Source of the DNA: Rhizobium sp. ZPR4 | GTDB lineage: Bacteria > Pseudomonadota > Alphaproteobacteria > Rhizobiales > Rhizobiaceae | Reading direction: 5' to 3' | Length of the DNA stretch: 64,000 nucleotides | Assembly (NCBI RefSeq): GCF_040215725.1 | Contig: NZ_CP157969.1 | Location: 1,054,001-1,118,000, forward strand | Shown here: positions 25,201 to 31,799 of the stretch, piece by piece | How positions within the stretch are numbered: position 1 is the first letter of the stretch | Layout: every line of letters starts with the position of its first letter | Position numbers and translations under genes: made by a program | The notes under the pieces: model-generated | The model's database searches: none | What the model was told of the DNA's origin: nothing | The model's input: the letters and a program-made list of their open reading frames with translations, nothing else

Positions 25201-27119
25201 AGGCCCGCGACCGCGCTGGAGCTAAGGGCGGCAATCTGATCGGTCGAAAGGGAGGCGATGACCCCCGTACCTAATCCCGCCACGGCCTTGCTGGTAATGG
25301 CCGCAATTTCCGTCGTCGAGAATGTGGCAATTTCGTCCGCGCCGAGGGCCGAAAATTGCGTCGAACTCAGCGCCGCAATTTGAGCGCTGGTGAGCGCCTC
25401 CACTTGCTGCGTGCTTAGCGCCGCGATCTGATCTGTCGTCAAACCGGCAACGGTGGCTGCTTTCAAAGCTGCGATCTGTCCCGTCGAAAGCGCCGCAACA
25501 ACATCCGTACCCAACACGGCAATTTGGCTTGAGCCCAGGGCCGCGATCTGTGACGTGGTCAGCACGCTCGTTTTTGCCGTGCCCAGAACTGCAATCTGGG
25601 CAGTGCTCAACCCGGCAACCCCTGCCGCGCTTAACGCGGCAACTTGCGCTGTCGACAAGGCAGCGATGGCGGTCGTGCCAAGACCCGATATGGCCTTGCT
25701 GGTGATTGCCGCGATGCTGGCGGTCGAGAATGCGGCGATATCGTCCGTACTCAATGAGGATATCTGGGTCGAAGTCAGCGCTGCGACCTGTGCCGTCGTC
25801 AGAGCGGCAATCTGCGCTGTGGTCATCACGCTGATCTGGCTCGTTGTCAGCCCGGCGATGCCGCTTACGCTGAAGGCAGCAATTTGTGCGGTTGAAAGCG
25901 CTGCGATATCGCTTGTGCTCAAGACCCCGGTCTGCGTCGTTTTGAGCGAATTAATTTGGCTTGTCGTCAATGCGCCGATCTGTACCGTGCTCAGTGCGGC
26001 GATCTGGATGGTGGTCAGGCCGGTAACGGCCGATTTGCTGAGGGCTGCGACCTGTGAGGCCGAGAGGGCCGTAACATCGCCCGCGCTCATGACCGCAATC
26101 TGCGTCGCGGTGAGCGCTGCGATTTGTGCCGTTGTCATCGCGGCGATCTGCGCCGTGCCCAAGGCAGCTATCTGGGCCGTTGTCAGGCCGGATATCGCGG
26201 CCGTGCTCAAGGCGGCAACTTGATTCGTCGCGAGAGAAGAAATGGTTGCTGTCGAGAGGCCTGCGACCGCAGCAGCGGTAATCGCCGCCATGTCATCCGT
26301 CGAAAATGTGGCGATACTACCCGCAGACAGCACGGATAGCTGCGCCGAACCCAGGGCCTTGACTTGGCTCGAGGTGAGAGCCTCGGCTTGCGCAGTGCTC
26401 AGGGCTGCGACTTGCGCCGTCTTCAGGCTGGCAATCGCGCTGGCCGTCAGGGCCGCAATCTGAGCAGTTGAAAACACAGCTACGTCGCTCGTGGGCATGG
26501 CCGCGACCTGCGTCGTCTTGAGAGCGGCGATTTGCGCCGTCGTCAGGGCAGCAATTTGCGCGGTACCCAGGGCCGCAATCTGGCTCGTCGTCAGATTGGA
26601 AATGCTGCTGGTGCTCAATGCCGCGACCTGATCAGTCGAAAGCGCGGTCATTGCAGCGGTCGACAGGCCTGATATCGCCTTGCTGCTGATCGCAGCCATA
26701 TCGTCTGTCGAAAAGGTGGCCAGATCTGCGGCGCTAAGCGCAGAGAGTTGCGATGAGCTCAACACCCGGACCTGAGACGTCGTCAGGGCTTCCGCCTGTT
26801 CGGTGGTCAGAGCCTGGAGTTGCTGTGTCGTGATCGCGGTGATCTGCACGGAACTGAAGCTCTCGATCGCAGATGTCGTCAGGGCGGCCAATTGATCGAG
26901 CGTGAGCCCCGGAATGGCGCTTTGCGAAATCGCACTCAACTGCTGGGAGGTGAGAACCTCCACGTCCTCAGTATCCAGGGCGGCGATCTGCGCCGATGTG
27001 AGAACGCTGATCTGCTTGGTGGACAGCGATGCCACATCTTCCGTGGTCCAGGCTGCCACAGCCGATGTCGAAAGAGATCTGATCTGAGTGAGGCTCAGGG
27101 ATGAAACGATCGAAGTCAT
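19227..27119 (-). CDS. giant protein of uninterrupted 8-residue repeats
   Basis: A 2630-residue protein made wholly of octads with consensus L-[ST]-[TS]-x-[QD]-[IV]-A-[AG]. The length fits 7 N-terminal residues, 327 octads and 7 C-terminal residues, with no shift of register where I read it. Position 1 is Leu, or Phe/Ile/Met at fixed points, position 6 is Ile/Val/Leu, and positions 2-3 are almost always Ser/Thr. The S/T-x-x-Q/D pattern resembles a helix N-capping box, so each octad may form a short helix in a solenoid; a beta solenoid is the alternative. Cysteine was not noticed, and histidine and tryptophan are very rare. No signal peptide, membrane anchor, RTX motif or catalytic domain is seen. 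The ATG at 27119 follows a modest site (GGAAAGAG). flgE lies upstream behind its own terminator, and an OGT-like gene lies downstream. I do not recognise a named family. A surface, filament-associated or adhesive role is inference. Confidence 0.85.
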   Translation of the reverse strand: MTSIVSSLSLTQIRSLSTSAVAAWTTEDVASLSTKQISVLTSAQIAALDTEDVEVLTSQQLSAISQSAIPGLTLDQLAALTTSAIESFSSVQITAITTQQLQALTTEQAEALTTSQVRVLSSSQLSALSAADLATFSTDDMAAISSKAISGLSTAAMTALSTDQVAALSTSSISNLTTSQIAALGTAQIAALTTAQIAALKTTQVAAMPTSDVAVFSTAQIAALTASAIASLKTAQVAALSTAQAEALTSSQVKALGSAQLSVLSAGSIATFSTDDMAAITAAAVAGLSTATISSLATNQVAALSTAAISGLTTAQIAALGTAQIAAMTTAQIAALTATQIAVMSAGDVTALSASQVAALSKSAVTGLTTIQIAALSTVQIGALTTSQINSLKTTQTGVLSTSDIAALSTAQIAAFSVSGIAGLTTSQISVMTTAQIAALTTAQVAALTSTQISSLSTDDIAAFSTASIAAITSKAISGLGTTAIAALSTAQVAALSAAGVAGLSTAQIAVLGTAKTSVLTTSQIAALGSSQIAVLGTDVVAALSTGQIAALKAATVAGLTTDQIAALSTQQVEALTSAQIAALSSTQFSALGADEIATFSTTEIAAITSKAVAGLGTGVIASLSTDQIAALSSSAVAGLTTAQVAALSSTQISGLATRAVASLTTSQVSSLSSQQVAALTTTQISVLKTAQIAAISTNDIAALSTAQIGALTTTAITGLTTGQITALTTTQVEALSSSQLKILSSAQLAALGSDDVATFTTDEIAALSSKSIGGLTTSVIASLSSAQLEALTTSAITGLTTTQISTLGTAQLASLTTGQIAALSSTQMTALTANDVAALSTADLAAIATKAIAGLSTGAVAGLSTAQIAALATSTLASLTTTQVATLSTAQLAALSTTQVASLTSSQVAALSTGTVTSLTASQIAALSTSGITGLTTDQIAALSTAQTQALTTAQIAKLSSTQVSALGTDDIATFTTDEIAALSSKAVTGLSTGVISTLSTQQIASLSVVGIAGLTTTQITALNTAQIAALPASWMTALSATQIAALDTNVIAALSTAQVAAISTSGITGLTTDQVNALNTTQVSALTTNQVAALKTAQLSALGTDDVAALSVADIAVITSTAMSGLSTDAIAALTTAQIAALSTAGIAGLSTAQIDALSGSQVDALLTNQIAALSQSQIATIDADIFASLSTAQIAAFSTSGVAGLTTGQMAALSTAQAEALTTAQVKALSSAQLGALSADDIATFSTADIAAISNKAVSGLSTSVISSLSTDQIAALGTTTVAGLTTDQVAALSTAQVAVLTTTRIAALSSSQVAALGTGSIASLTTAQMAALSTAGISGLSTDQVNVLSSAQLAALTTTQIAALSSAQLSVLSSGDVAALSTADIAAIGSSAISGLSTAALAAFSTAQIAALSPTGILGITTDQISALNSGQIDVLSTKQIATLSSAQIAVLDPTIVATLSTAQIAALGSSAIAGLTTAQISALNTNQTEALTSAQVAALSSKQIGSLGAADIATFSTKDISAIGAAAISGLSTDAIAALSTAQIAALSTSGITGLTTQQIAALSTGQLQALTTAQVAALSSAQLSVLTTNDVAALSTKSIAALTSAAISGVPTTAIAALSTSQVAALSTSGIAGLTTKQIAALSTSQAEALTTAQVAALNSTQLSALTTDDIAVFSTQDIAAIGSSAISGLSTGAIAALTTNQIAALSTLGISGLSTKQIAVLNTAQVHALSSKQVAALSSAQVSALSTTDIASLSTAQIAALSSSGTVGLTSLQIAALSTGQVQALTTTQISVLGSKQVTALTTADINAMSTAQIAALSGLGIAGLTSAQIAVLNTAQAEALTSAQVAALSSSQIATLNPANLQTFSTSDIAAISSSAIAGLSTATIAAFSGDQIAAIGTAGIAGLTTLQISALGTNQVAALTTAQISTLGSKQISALTTADIAALSTAQIAALSTGGIAGLTTAQLAALNVDQAEALTTAQIGVLSSTQIAALSTDDLDAFSTADIAAISSSAISGLSTATIAGFSTDQIAALSAAGIAGLTTSQIATLNTGQLEALTTAQVAALTSKQITVLGTSGIEALSTNQIAALSTSGIAGLTTDQIAALSTDQAEALTPTQIGTLTSKQIATFGTDDLATFSTADMAAIGSLAMSALSTAAIAALSTAQIAALSIAGITGLTTSQMAALSTDQAEALTPTQVGALSSAQIAALGTDDLQTFSSADIAAISSSAMSGLTTAIVAALSTAQITSLGTGGIAGLTTAQIAVLSIDQVEALTAAQVGALGSKQIAVLSTGDIAALSTSQVAALSTAGVAGLSSTQVAAMSVDQIAAFSTAQIAALSSAGIAGLSSADLATFSTSDIAAISSSSVQGLSTDFIASLSTAQIAALGTGSIAGLSSTQIGVLSIEQFEALTTTQIAALSSAGLAGLTTADLTTLSTAELSVINSDAIQGLPTTVVAALTSDQIAVLTTSQIASLSYGQIAAMSTTQIAALSTSQIGALNALQVAALDTDDISVFTTDDIAALSSGAVAGLTTRVIAALTTAQAEALAPSQVSGLTSAQVAALTTQELSTFSTKDIAAFNSNGIAGLSTQDIASLSSTQLLALMRSQMAYLNSDQIAAVISSYVT
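19227..27119 (-). repeat. 24-bp coding tandem repeat array with 7- and 10-octad modules
   Basis: The array has a 24-base unit throughout. Octads group into larger modules. One is 10 octads (240 bases) and carries a DD-x-x-x-F-S-T-x-D-I-A-A-I segment. The other is 7 octads (168 bases) and lacks it. The codon pair marking D-I in the 10-octad module occurs at 20433, 20673, 21081, 21489 and 22065. The spacings are 240, 408, 408 and 576 bases, that is 10, 10+7, 10+7 and 10+7+7 octads. Synonymous divergence between copies is high, so the array looks old and selected rather than freshly duplicated. Confidence 0.85.
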
Positions 27120-27365
27120 AAACAGGACTCTTTCCGTAGCCGCGTTGCAATGCCGGCATATTCAAAGCCGACCAAGCTTGCCTTGCCGAAGCGTTGGCCG
27201 ATTAACACTCTCTAAAATTCATGCCCCACGCACACAGCGTAGTTCGACTGGCTTGCCTGAAGCTGTGCCTGAACTTGTGATTGTCGTTGTGGGGTATCGA
27301 ATTCTCTGATTGGTCGAAAGCCGTCATGCTGATCGGGCAACAGGCTTCGCCCGCGGAGTCTTACG

Positions 27366-27390
27366 ACAAAAGGGCCCCGGAGGGCCCTTC
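27366..27390 (-). terminator. rho-independent terminator of flgE
   Basis: Read on the minus strand, an AAGGGCCC/GGGCCCTT stem with a short loop (27370-27389 on the plus strand) is followed by TTTTGTC. It lies 20 bases past the flgE stop and separates flgE from the giant repeat gene, which therefore probably has its own promoter. Confidence 0.75.
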
Positions 27391-27409
27391 TGATTAAGCA
27401 GGCTGAAGA

Positions 27410-28702
27410 TCAGCGCTGAAGGTTGACCAGCACGTCCAGCAGGTCGGAGCCCGTCTGGAAGACCTTGGAGTTCGCCGTGTAGCTCTTCTGCGCCTGGATC
27501 ATGTCGGTGAGCTGGCCGGCGAGGTCGACGTTCGATGCTTCCAGCGAGTTCGACTGGATATAGCCCAGGCCGTTGCTGTTGGCGAAGCTCGTGACCGTCA
27601 CGCCGGAATCCGAATTGGCCTGATAGACGTTGCCGCTCAAGAGCGTGAGCTTGTCCGGGCTTGCAACGGTTGCCAACGGGATCTGATAGATCGCCTTCGG
27701 GTCTCCGGTCTTGTAGTTTGCATAGACGACGCCGCTCTTGTCGATCGTGACGCCGGTAACGGGGCTTGCCGCCTGGCCGTTGGTCGAGCCCGTCGAGCTG
27801 AAGTCGCTGGCCTTCTGGGTCATTCCGCTCAGATCCATCGCGATGGATCCGCCCGTCGTTGAATCGGTGATGGCGAATGTCCCACCGCTCGTCAGGTTTC
27901 CGCTTGAATCAAATGTCAATGTCGTCGAACCGACTTCTCCCGGCGGATCCGCATAAGGGAATGACGAGGTGCCGGAGGTGCTCGCATCGGCATTGCGATA
28001 GACGCTAACCTCCCACTGATCCGTCGCGCCCGTGGCGGAATCGGCAGACTGGGTCTTGGTGTAGTAAACGTCATACATGACGGAGTTGCCGAGCTTATCA
28101 TAGGCAACAACCGAGCTCTTCTGGGTATCGGAGGTAACCGAGGTCGGATTGGCGCTTGGCAGCGTCGATGAATCGGTAACGGTCGTTGCATTCGAATTGA
28201 GGTTGCCCGTGAAGGTGCCCGTCGTTGAGGGCGTGCTGGCGAGGCCGCTCTGATTGACATTGATCGGCACCAGGCCGTCGAAGCCGTTGACGACGACGGC
28301 AGGCGCGCCCGACGCATAGGAGTAACCCATCAGGGTATAGCCAGCGGAGTTGACCAGGTTACCATTCGCATCCGGCGTAAAGTCGCCTGCGCGGGTCAGG
28401 ACGGTCTTGCCGTCGGCGCCCTGCACGACGAAGAAGCCGGCGCCCTGGATCGAGAGATCGCTGCTCGACGAGGTGGAGACCGTATCGCCCTGCTGCGAGA
28501 CCGAATAGCTGACATTGGTTTCGACGCTGCCGGAGTTATAGCTGCCACCGCCCGAGGGCAGGATCAACGACGAAAAGCTGGTGCTCGCCGACTTGTAGCC
28601 CGTTGTATTGACGTTCGCGATGTTGTCCGACACGGTGCTAAGCTTATTTGCCTGCGCGTTCATGCCGGAAACTGCCGTTTTCATGCTACCAAAGATGCTC
28701 AT
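27410..28702 (-). CDS. flgE: flagellar hook protein FlgE
   Basis: A 430-residue axial protein. The N-terminal rod/hook motif (SGMNAQANKLSTVSDNIANV, then NTTGYK) and the C-terminal helix (SNVDLAGQLTDMIQAQKSY, ending DVLVNLQR) are diagnostic of hook proteins, and the Ser/Thr/Gly-rich centre is the surface-exposed domain. RBS GAGGAA precedes the ATG. Hook subunits pass through the flagellar type III export channel and assemble into the curved joint between rod and filament. In rhizobia flgE usually lies in the main flagellar cluster. Here no other flagellar structural gene is in the window, so this may be a second copy or a displaced gene. Confidence 0.93.
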   Translation of the reverse strand: MSIFGSMKTAVSGMNAQANKLSTVSDNIANVNTTGYKSASTSFSSLILPSGGGSYNSGSVETNVSYSVSQQGDTVSTSSSSDLSIQGAGFFVVQGADGKTVLTRAGDFTPDANGNLVNSAGYTLMGYSYASGAPAVVVNGFDGLVPINVNQSGLASTPSTTGTFTGNLNSNATTVTDSSTLPSANPTSVTSDTQKSSVVAYDKLGNSVMYDVYYTKTQSADSATGATDQWEVSVYRNADASTSGTSSFPYADPPGEVGSTTLTFDSSGNLTSGGTFAITDSTTGGSIAMDLSGMTQKASDFSSTGSTNGQAASPVTGVTIDKSGVVYANYKTGDPKAIYQIPLATVASPDKLTLLSGNVYQANSDSGVTVTSFANSNGLGYIQSNSLEASNVDLAGQLTDMIQAQKSYTANSKVFQTGSDLLDVLVNLQR

Positions 28703-29028
28703 TGGTTCCTCGCACGTTGCTGATGCCGGGATGGTAGCGATAATGACTTGTGTGAAGCTGGCTTTTTGGTGCGCACCGCCAGTTTGAATCAGTTCAAATC
28801 ATTCGACGATCCTTGAGCCGATAAGCGCCCCGCATCCTCAATTCGCGGAGGGCTCAGGGGATGGTCCGGATGTTCATATCCTGCGCGGCACACTTCGCTT
28901 TCTGTGGCAGGCTGCAACAAGCGCTGACAGCCAGGGCCTCGGCTGGCAAGGCATCATGAACGGCTTTCGCGTGCGGGAGATCAGTGCTTTGGCCCATGTT
29001 GGGTATTCGAGCCAGCCGCAGGGGCGTC
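28703..29028. promoter_or_regulatory. flgE upstream region with inverted repeat
   Basis: A 326-base gap upstream of flgE and downstream of the GntR gene, both on the minus strand. It contains the inverted repeat TTTGAA-TCAG-TTCAAA at 28783-28798, about 80 bases upstream of the flgE start, a possible regulator site. No coding sequence was recognised. Confidence 0.35.
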
Positions 29029-29724
29029 TTACGTTGCCGTATCAAGATCGGCTCGGATGATATCGGCCGTTTTTTCATAATGAAGCTGCAGCAACCGCTC
29101 GGCTTCCAGGGTGTCCCGGTCGAGCACGGCTCTGAGGATGCGCGCATGCTCGTCACTGACCTTGCGCACACGAAAGGCCTTGCGGATCGAAAGTGCACGA
29201 TAGCGGTAGAGCCTATCGGCAAGCTGCTCGCAAAAGCCTATCAACGGCTTCGATCCACAGCCCCCGATCAGCAGCGCGTGAAAGGCGCGGTGAAGCCTTT
29301 CCCATTCCGGATTGTCTTCGAAGTGCTCCAGATTGAGTGAGCGTGGGGTGCGCTCCAGCCGGTGATGGGCGACCAGAAGCGCCTCTTCCCAGTCGGGCGT
29401 TGCATTCGCCATTGATTCCCGTAGCGCCAGCGTCTCCACCCAGCAGCGCGTTTTCGTCAGTTCGTGCAGTTCATCCAGGCTGATGGGTTTGACGAAGAAG
29501 CCGCGCTGCTCCTTTCCGATGACGAGATCCTCCGTCGTCAATCGGTTCAGCGCCTCGCGCAACGGTGTCTGGCCGGCATCGTAGTGCTCGATCAGGAAGC
29601 GCAACTGCAGCTTCCGGCCAGGCTCCAGGCGCGTTGAGAGAATGTCGGCCTTCAGCCGCTCATAGATGCTGGTTGCCAATGTCGCGGGGCTTTCGGCCCC
29701 TTTCTTCAGCAAGTTGACGTTCAT
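29029..29724 (-). CDS. GntR-family (FadR subfamily) transcriptional regulator
   Basis: A 231-residue regulator with an N-terminal winged helix (about residues 15-80, including YDAGQTPLREALNRL) and a helical FCD effector domain with acidic and histidine residues suited to metal or carboxylate binding. It is divergent from the aromatic-degradation genes starting at 29849 and probably represses them until a pathway carboxylate is bound. The 124-base gap between them holds a perfect 16-bp palindrome. Confidence 0.9.
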   Translation of the reverse strand: MNVNLLKKGAESPATLATSIYERLKADILSTRLEPGRKLQLRFLIEHYDAGQTPLREALNRLTTEDLVIGKEQRGFFVKPISLDELHELTKTRCWVETLALRESMANATPDWEEALLVAHHRLERTPRSLNLEHFEDNPEWERLHRAFHALLIGGCGSKPLIGFCEQLADRLYRYRALSIRKAFRVRKVSDEHARILRAVLDRDTLEAERLLQLHYEKTADIIRADLDTAT

Positions 29725-29777
29725 GGTGCTCTCTGGCTTGCAAATCGCTTTTTATATACACGAGGAAGTGTCGGCAC

Positions 29778-29793
29778 AAAATTTATAAATTTT
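29778..29793. promoter_or_regulatory. 16-bp perfect AT palindrome in divergent promoter region
   Basis: AAAATTTATAAATTTT is a perfect palindrome between the GntR gene and the amidohydrolase gene. It is a candidate operator or part of a promoter. It lacks the GT...AC core of FadR-type sites, so assignment to the GntR protein is tentative. Confidence 0.35.
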
Positions 29794-29848
29794 ATCTTTA
29801 CGGCAAAAAGTTTGTACATTATGAGATGTCTTAACGAGGGAGGGTCCG

Positions 29849-30901
29849 ATGAGCGGAACGGAAAAGGGAGCGTCAGGCGCCTTTGCGAATCGCTGCGCTT
29901 GTTGCGGCATTGATATCCATTGCCACGTGGTGCCTGCACGTTTTCCGCTCTCCGCAGGGGACGCCCCGATCCGCGGCTGGCCTTCGATGGTTGCCGCAGA
30001 TGCTTGTCACGCAACGGTCGTGATCGATGACAAGCCTTATCGCACGGTCAGCGATGCCTGCTGGGTGGCTGAGCGGCGGCTGGAGGAGATGGACAGGACC
30101 GGCATCCACATTCAGGCTCTATCTCCCATGCCCGAACTCTTCGGCTACTGGATCGAAAAGACTGCGGCCCGCGACCTTGTCCGATTCGTCAACGATGCGA
30201 TCGCCGCGATCGTCGGAGAGGGTGAGGGGCGTTTCGTCGGGCTCGGCGGGCTTCCCCTTCAGGACATTGATCTTGCGATCCTCGAATTGCATCGCATCGT
30301 CGGCGAACTCGGTTTTCGCGGTGTTGAGATCGGCAGCAATATCAATGGCGTGCCGATCGGCGATCCTTGTTTCCATCCATTCTTTGCGGAAGCCGAGAAG
30401 CTTGGCGCTGCGGTCTTCGTGCATGCAGTGCGCCCGACCGGCATGGACAGACTGCTCGGGCCGGCCCCGCTTCAGCAGGTGCTCGGCTACCCGACCGATG
30501 TCGGATTGGCGGCCGCATCCGTGATTACCGGCGGGCTGCTTCAGAAATTCCCGAAGCTGCGGATCGCCTTCAGCCATGGCGGTGGAACGTTTGCCTCGCT
30601 GCTGCCGCGGCTGGAGCAGGGTTATTCGACCTTCCCGGCGCTCAACGAGATCATGCAGGAGAGCCCTGCTGTGCAGGCGCGACGCCTCTATGTGGATTCG
30701 CTGGTCTTCGATTTGAACATGCTGCGCCATCTGGTCGCCGTCTTCGGCGAAGATCGCGTGCTGCTTGGAACCGACTATCCCTTCAATTTTCGGGAGAAAG
30801 AGCCTGTCGCTCGCATCGAGGAAGCGTTTGCGGATGCAAGTTTGCGCGCGCGCCTGACATTTGCGAACGCACGAGCTTTCTTGGGCTTGGATGAGGTTTG
30901 A
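29849..30901 (+). CDS. amidohydrolase-family decarboxylase, ACMSD-like
   Basis: A 350-residue TIM-barrel metalloenzyme of the amidohydrolase 2 family. The metal motif DIHCH (His24, His26) is near the N-terminus, a later histidine lies in FSHGGGTFASL, and the catalytic aspartate is in LLGTDYPF. These are landmarks of 2-amino-3-carboxymuconate-6-semialdehyde decarboxylase and of hydroxybenzoate decarboxylases. RBS GAGGGAGG precedes the ATG. As first gene of an aromatic cluster it probably decarboxylates a ring acid or a ring-fission product. Which of these cannot be told. Confidence 0.85.
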   Translation: MSGTEKGASGAFANRCACCGIDIHCHVVPARFPLSAGDAPIRGWPSMVAADACHATVVIDDKPYRTVSDACWVAERRLEEMDRTGIHIQALSPMPELFGYWIEKTAARDLVRFVNDAIAAIVGEGEGRFVGLGGLPLQDIDLAILELHRIVGELGFRGVEIGSNINGVPIGDPCFHPFFAEAEKLGAAVFVHAVRPTGMDRLLGPAPLQQVLGYPTDVGLAAASVITGGLLQKFPKLRIAFSHGGGTFASLLPRLEQGYSTFPALNEIMQESPAVQARRLYVDSLVFDLNMLRHLVAVFGEDRVLLGTDYPFNFREKEPVARIEEAFADASLRARLTFANARAFLGLDEV

Positions 30902-30905
30902 TCCT

Positions 30906-31799
30906 ATGACTGAATTTCCTGTCATCGCTTTGCGCAGCGTGGAACTGGCTACGCCAGATCTTGCAACGTCTGTCGATTTTTATACCCGCATCTGGGGCCT
31001 GGATGTCGTTGCCGAAGTGGGAGGCAAGGTTTTCCTGGCGGCAGCGGGCGATGATTTTCATGTGCTGGAATTAAAGCAAAGCGACCGCTCGGAATTGCGC
31101 AAGATCAGTTTTCGCGTCGGCACGGCTGAAGCGCTAGCGTCGCTTTTTGCAAAGACGGTTGCTGCGGGCTGCACTGTTCTGCGCGAAATCGGAGCCGCCG
31201 ATGGACCGGCCGGCGGCGAGCGTTTCGTTATCCGAGAGCCGCAAGGCTCGGTACTGGAATTTGTCTATGGCGACCGCCGCAAGCAAGGGCGCGTCGTTCC
31301 CAACCGGCCGGGGCGCCTCGCTCATGTCAACATTAACAGCACTCAGATCGAGGCGCTTTCGGAATTCTATCGCGCTGTCCTGGGTTTCCGTCTGACAGAC
31401 CGGTCGAAACTCATGGCCTTCCTGCGCTGCAACGACGATCATCACGCGGTCGTGCTGGCCGAAGCGCCGGTAAATGGACTGAACCATGTCGCCTTCCTCA
31501 TGCCTGACCTTGAATCCGTCATGCGAGGTTCGGGCCGTGTCGTCGATCACGGCTATCCGATCGGCTGGGGTGTCGGCCGGCATGGGCCGGGCGACAACGT
31601 CTTTGCCTATTTTGTCGATCCGCAAGGTGTGGTGATCGAATACACCACTGAAGTCCTGCAAGTGGACGACAGCTACCGCGCCCGAGGCCCTGAGGAATGG
31701 GTCTGGCCGCCCGGCCGGACCGACCACTGGGGCATTGCGCCTCCAAAGAGCGACGCCTGTAAGAAGGCGCAGATTTCCATCGGATTTTCCGGCGTCTGA
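30906..31799 (+). CDS. VOC-family extradiol dioxygenase-like protein
   Basis: A 297-residue protein with two glyoxalase/bleomycin-resistance modules, the plan of type I extradiol dioxygenases. In the C-terminal module the metal ligands fit His in LAHVNI, His in LNHVAF and Glu in VVIEYTTEV, the 2-His-1-carboxylate triad. The ATG at 30906 lies four bases after the previous stop; an upstream in-frame ATG is ignored as overlapping. It probably opens a dihydroxylated aromatic ring. Its stop overlaps the next ATG as TGATG. Confidence 0.85.
   Translation: MTEFPVIALRSVELATPDLATSVDFYTRIWGLDVVAEVGGKVFLAAAGDDFHVLELKQSDRSELRKISFRVGTAEALASLFAKTVAAGCTVLREIGAADGPAGGERFVIREPQGSVLEFVYGDRRKQGRVVPNRPGRLAHVNINSTQIEALSEFYRAVLGFRLTDRSKLMAFLRCNDDHHAVVLAEAPVNGLNHVAFLMPDLESVMRGSGRVVDHGYPIGWGVGRHGPGDNVFAYFVDPQGVVIEYTTEVLQVDDSYRARGPEEWVWPPGRTDHWGIAPPKSDACKKAQISIGFSGV

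Noticed and set aside
19744..27104. Many long plus-strand open frames opposite the giant gene
   Set aside because: They are antisense shadows produced by the 24-base periodic coding sequence. They have no ribosome binding sites and repeat in step with the octads.
19227..27119. Possible CRISPR array or satellite DNA from the 24-bp periodicity
   Set aside because: The period is continuous without spacers, the copies differ mainly at synonymous sites, and one frame is open for 7.9 kb.
19227..27119. TAL-effector or flagellar hook-length ruler interpretation of the giant protein
   Set aside because: TAL repeats are about 34 residues with variable di-residues; these are 8. No FliK-type C-terminal switch domain is present, and the length far exceeds known hook rulers.
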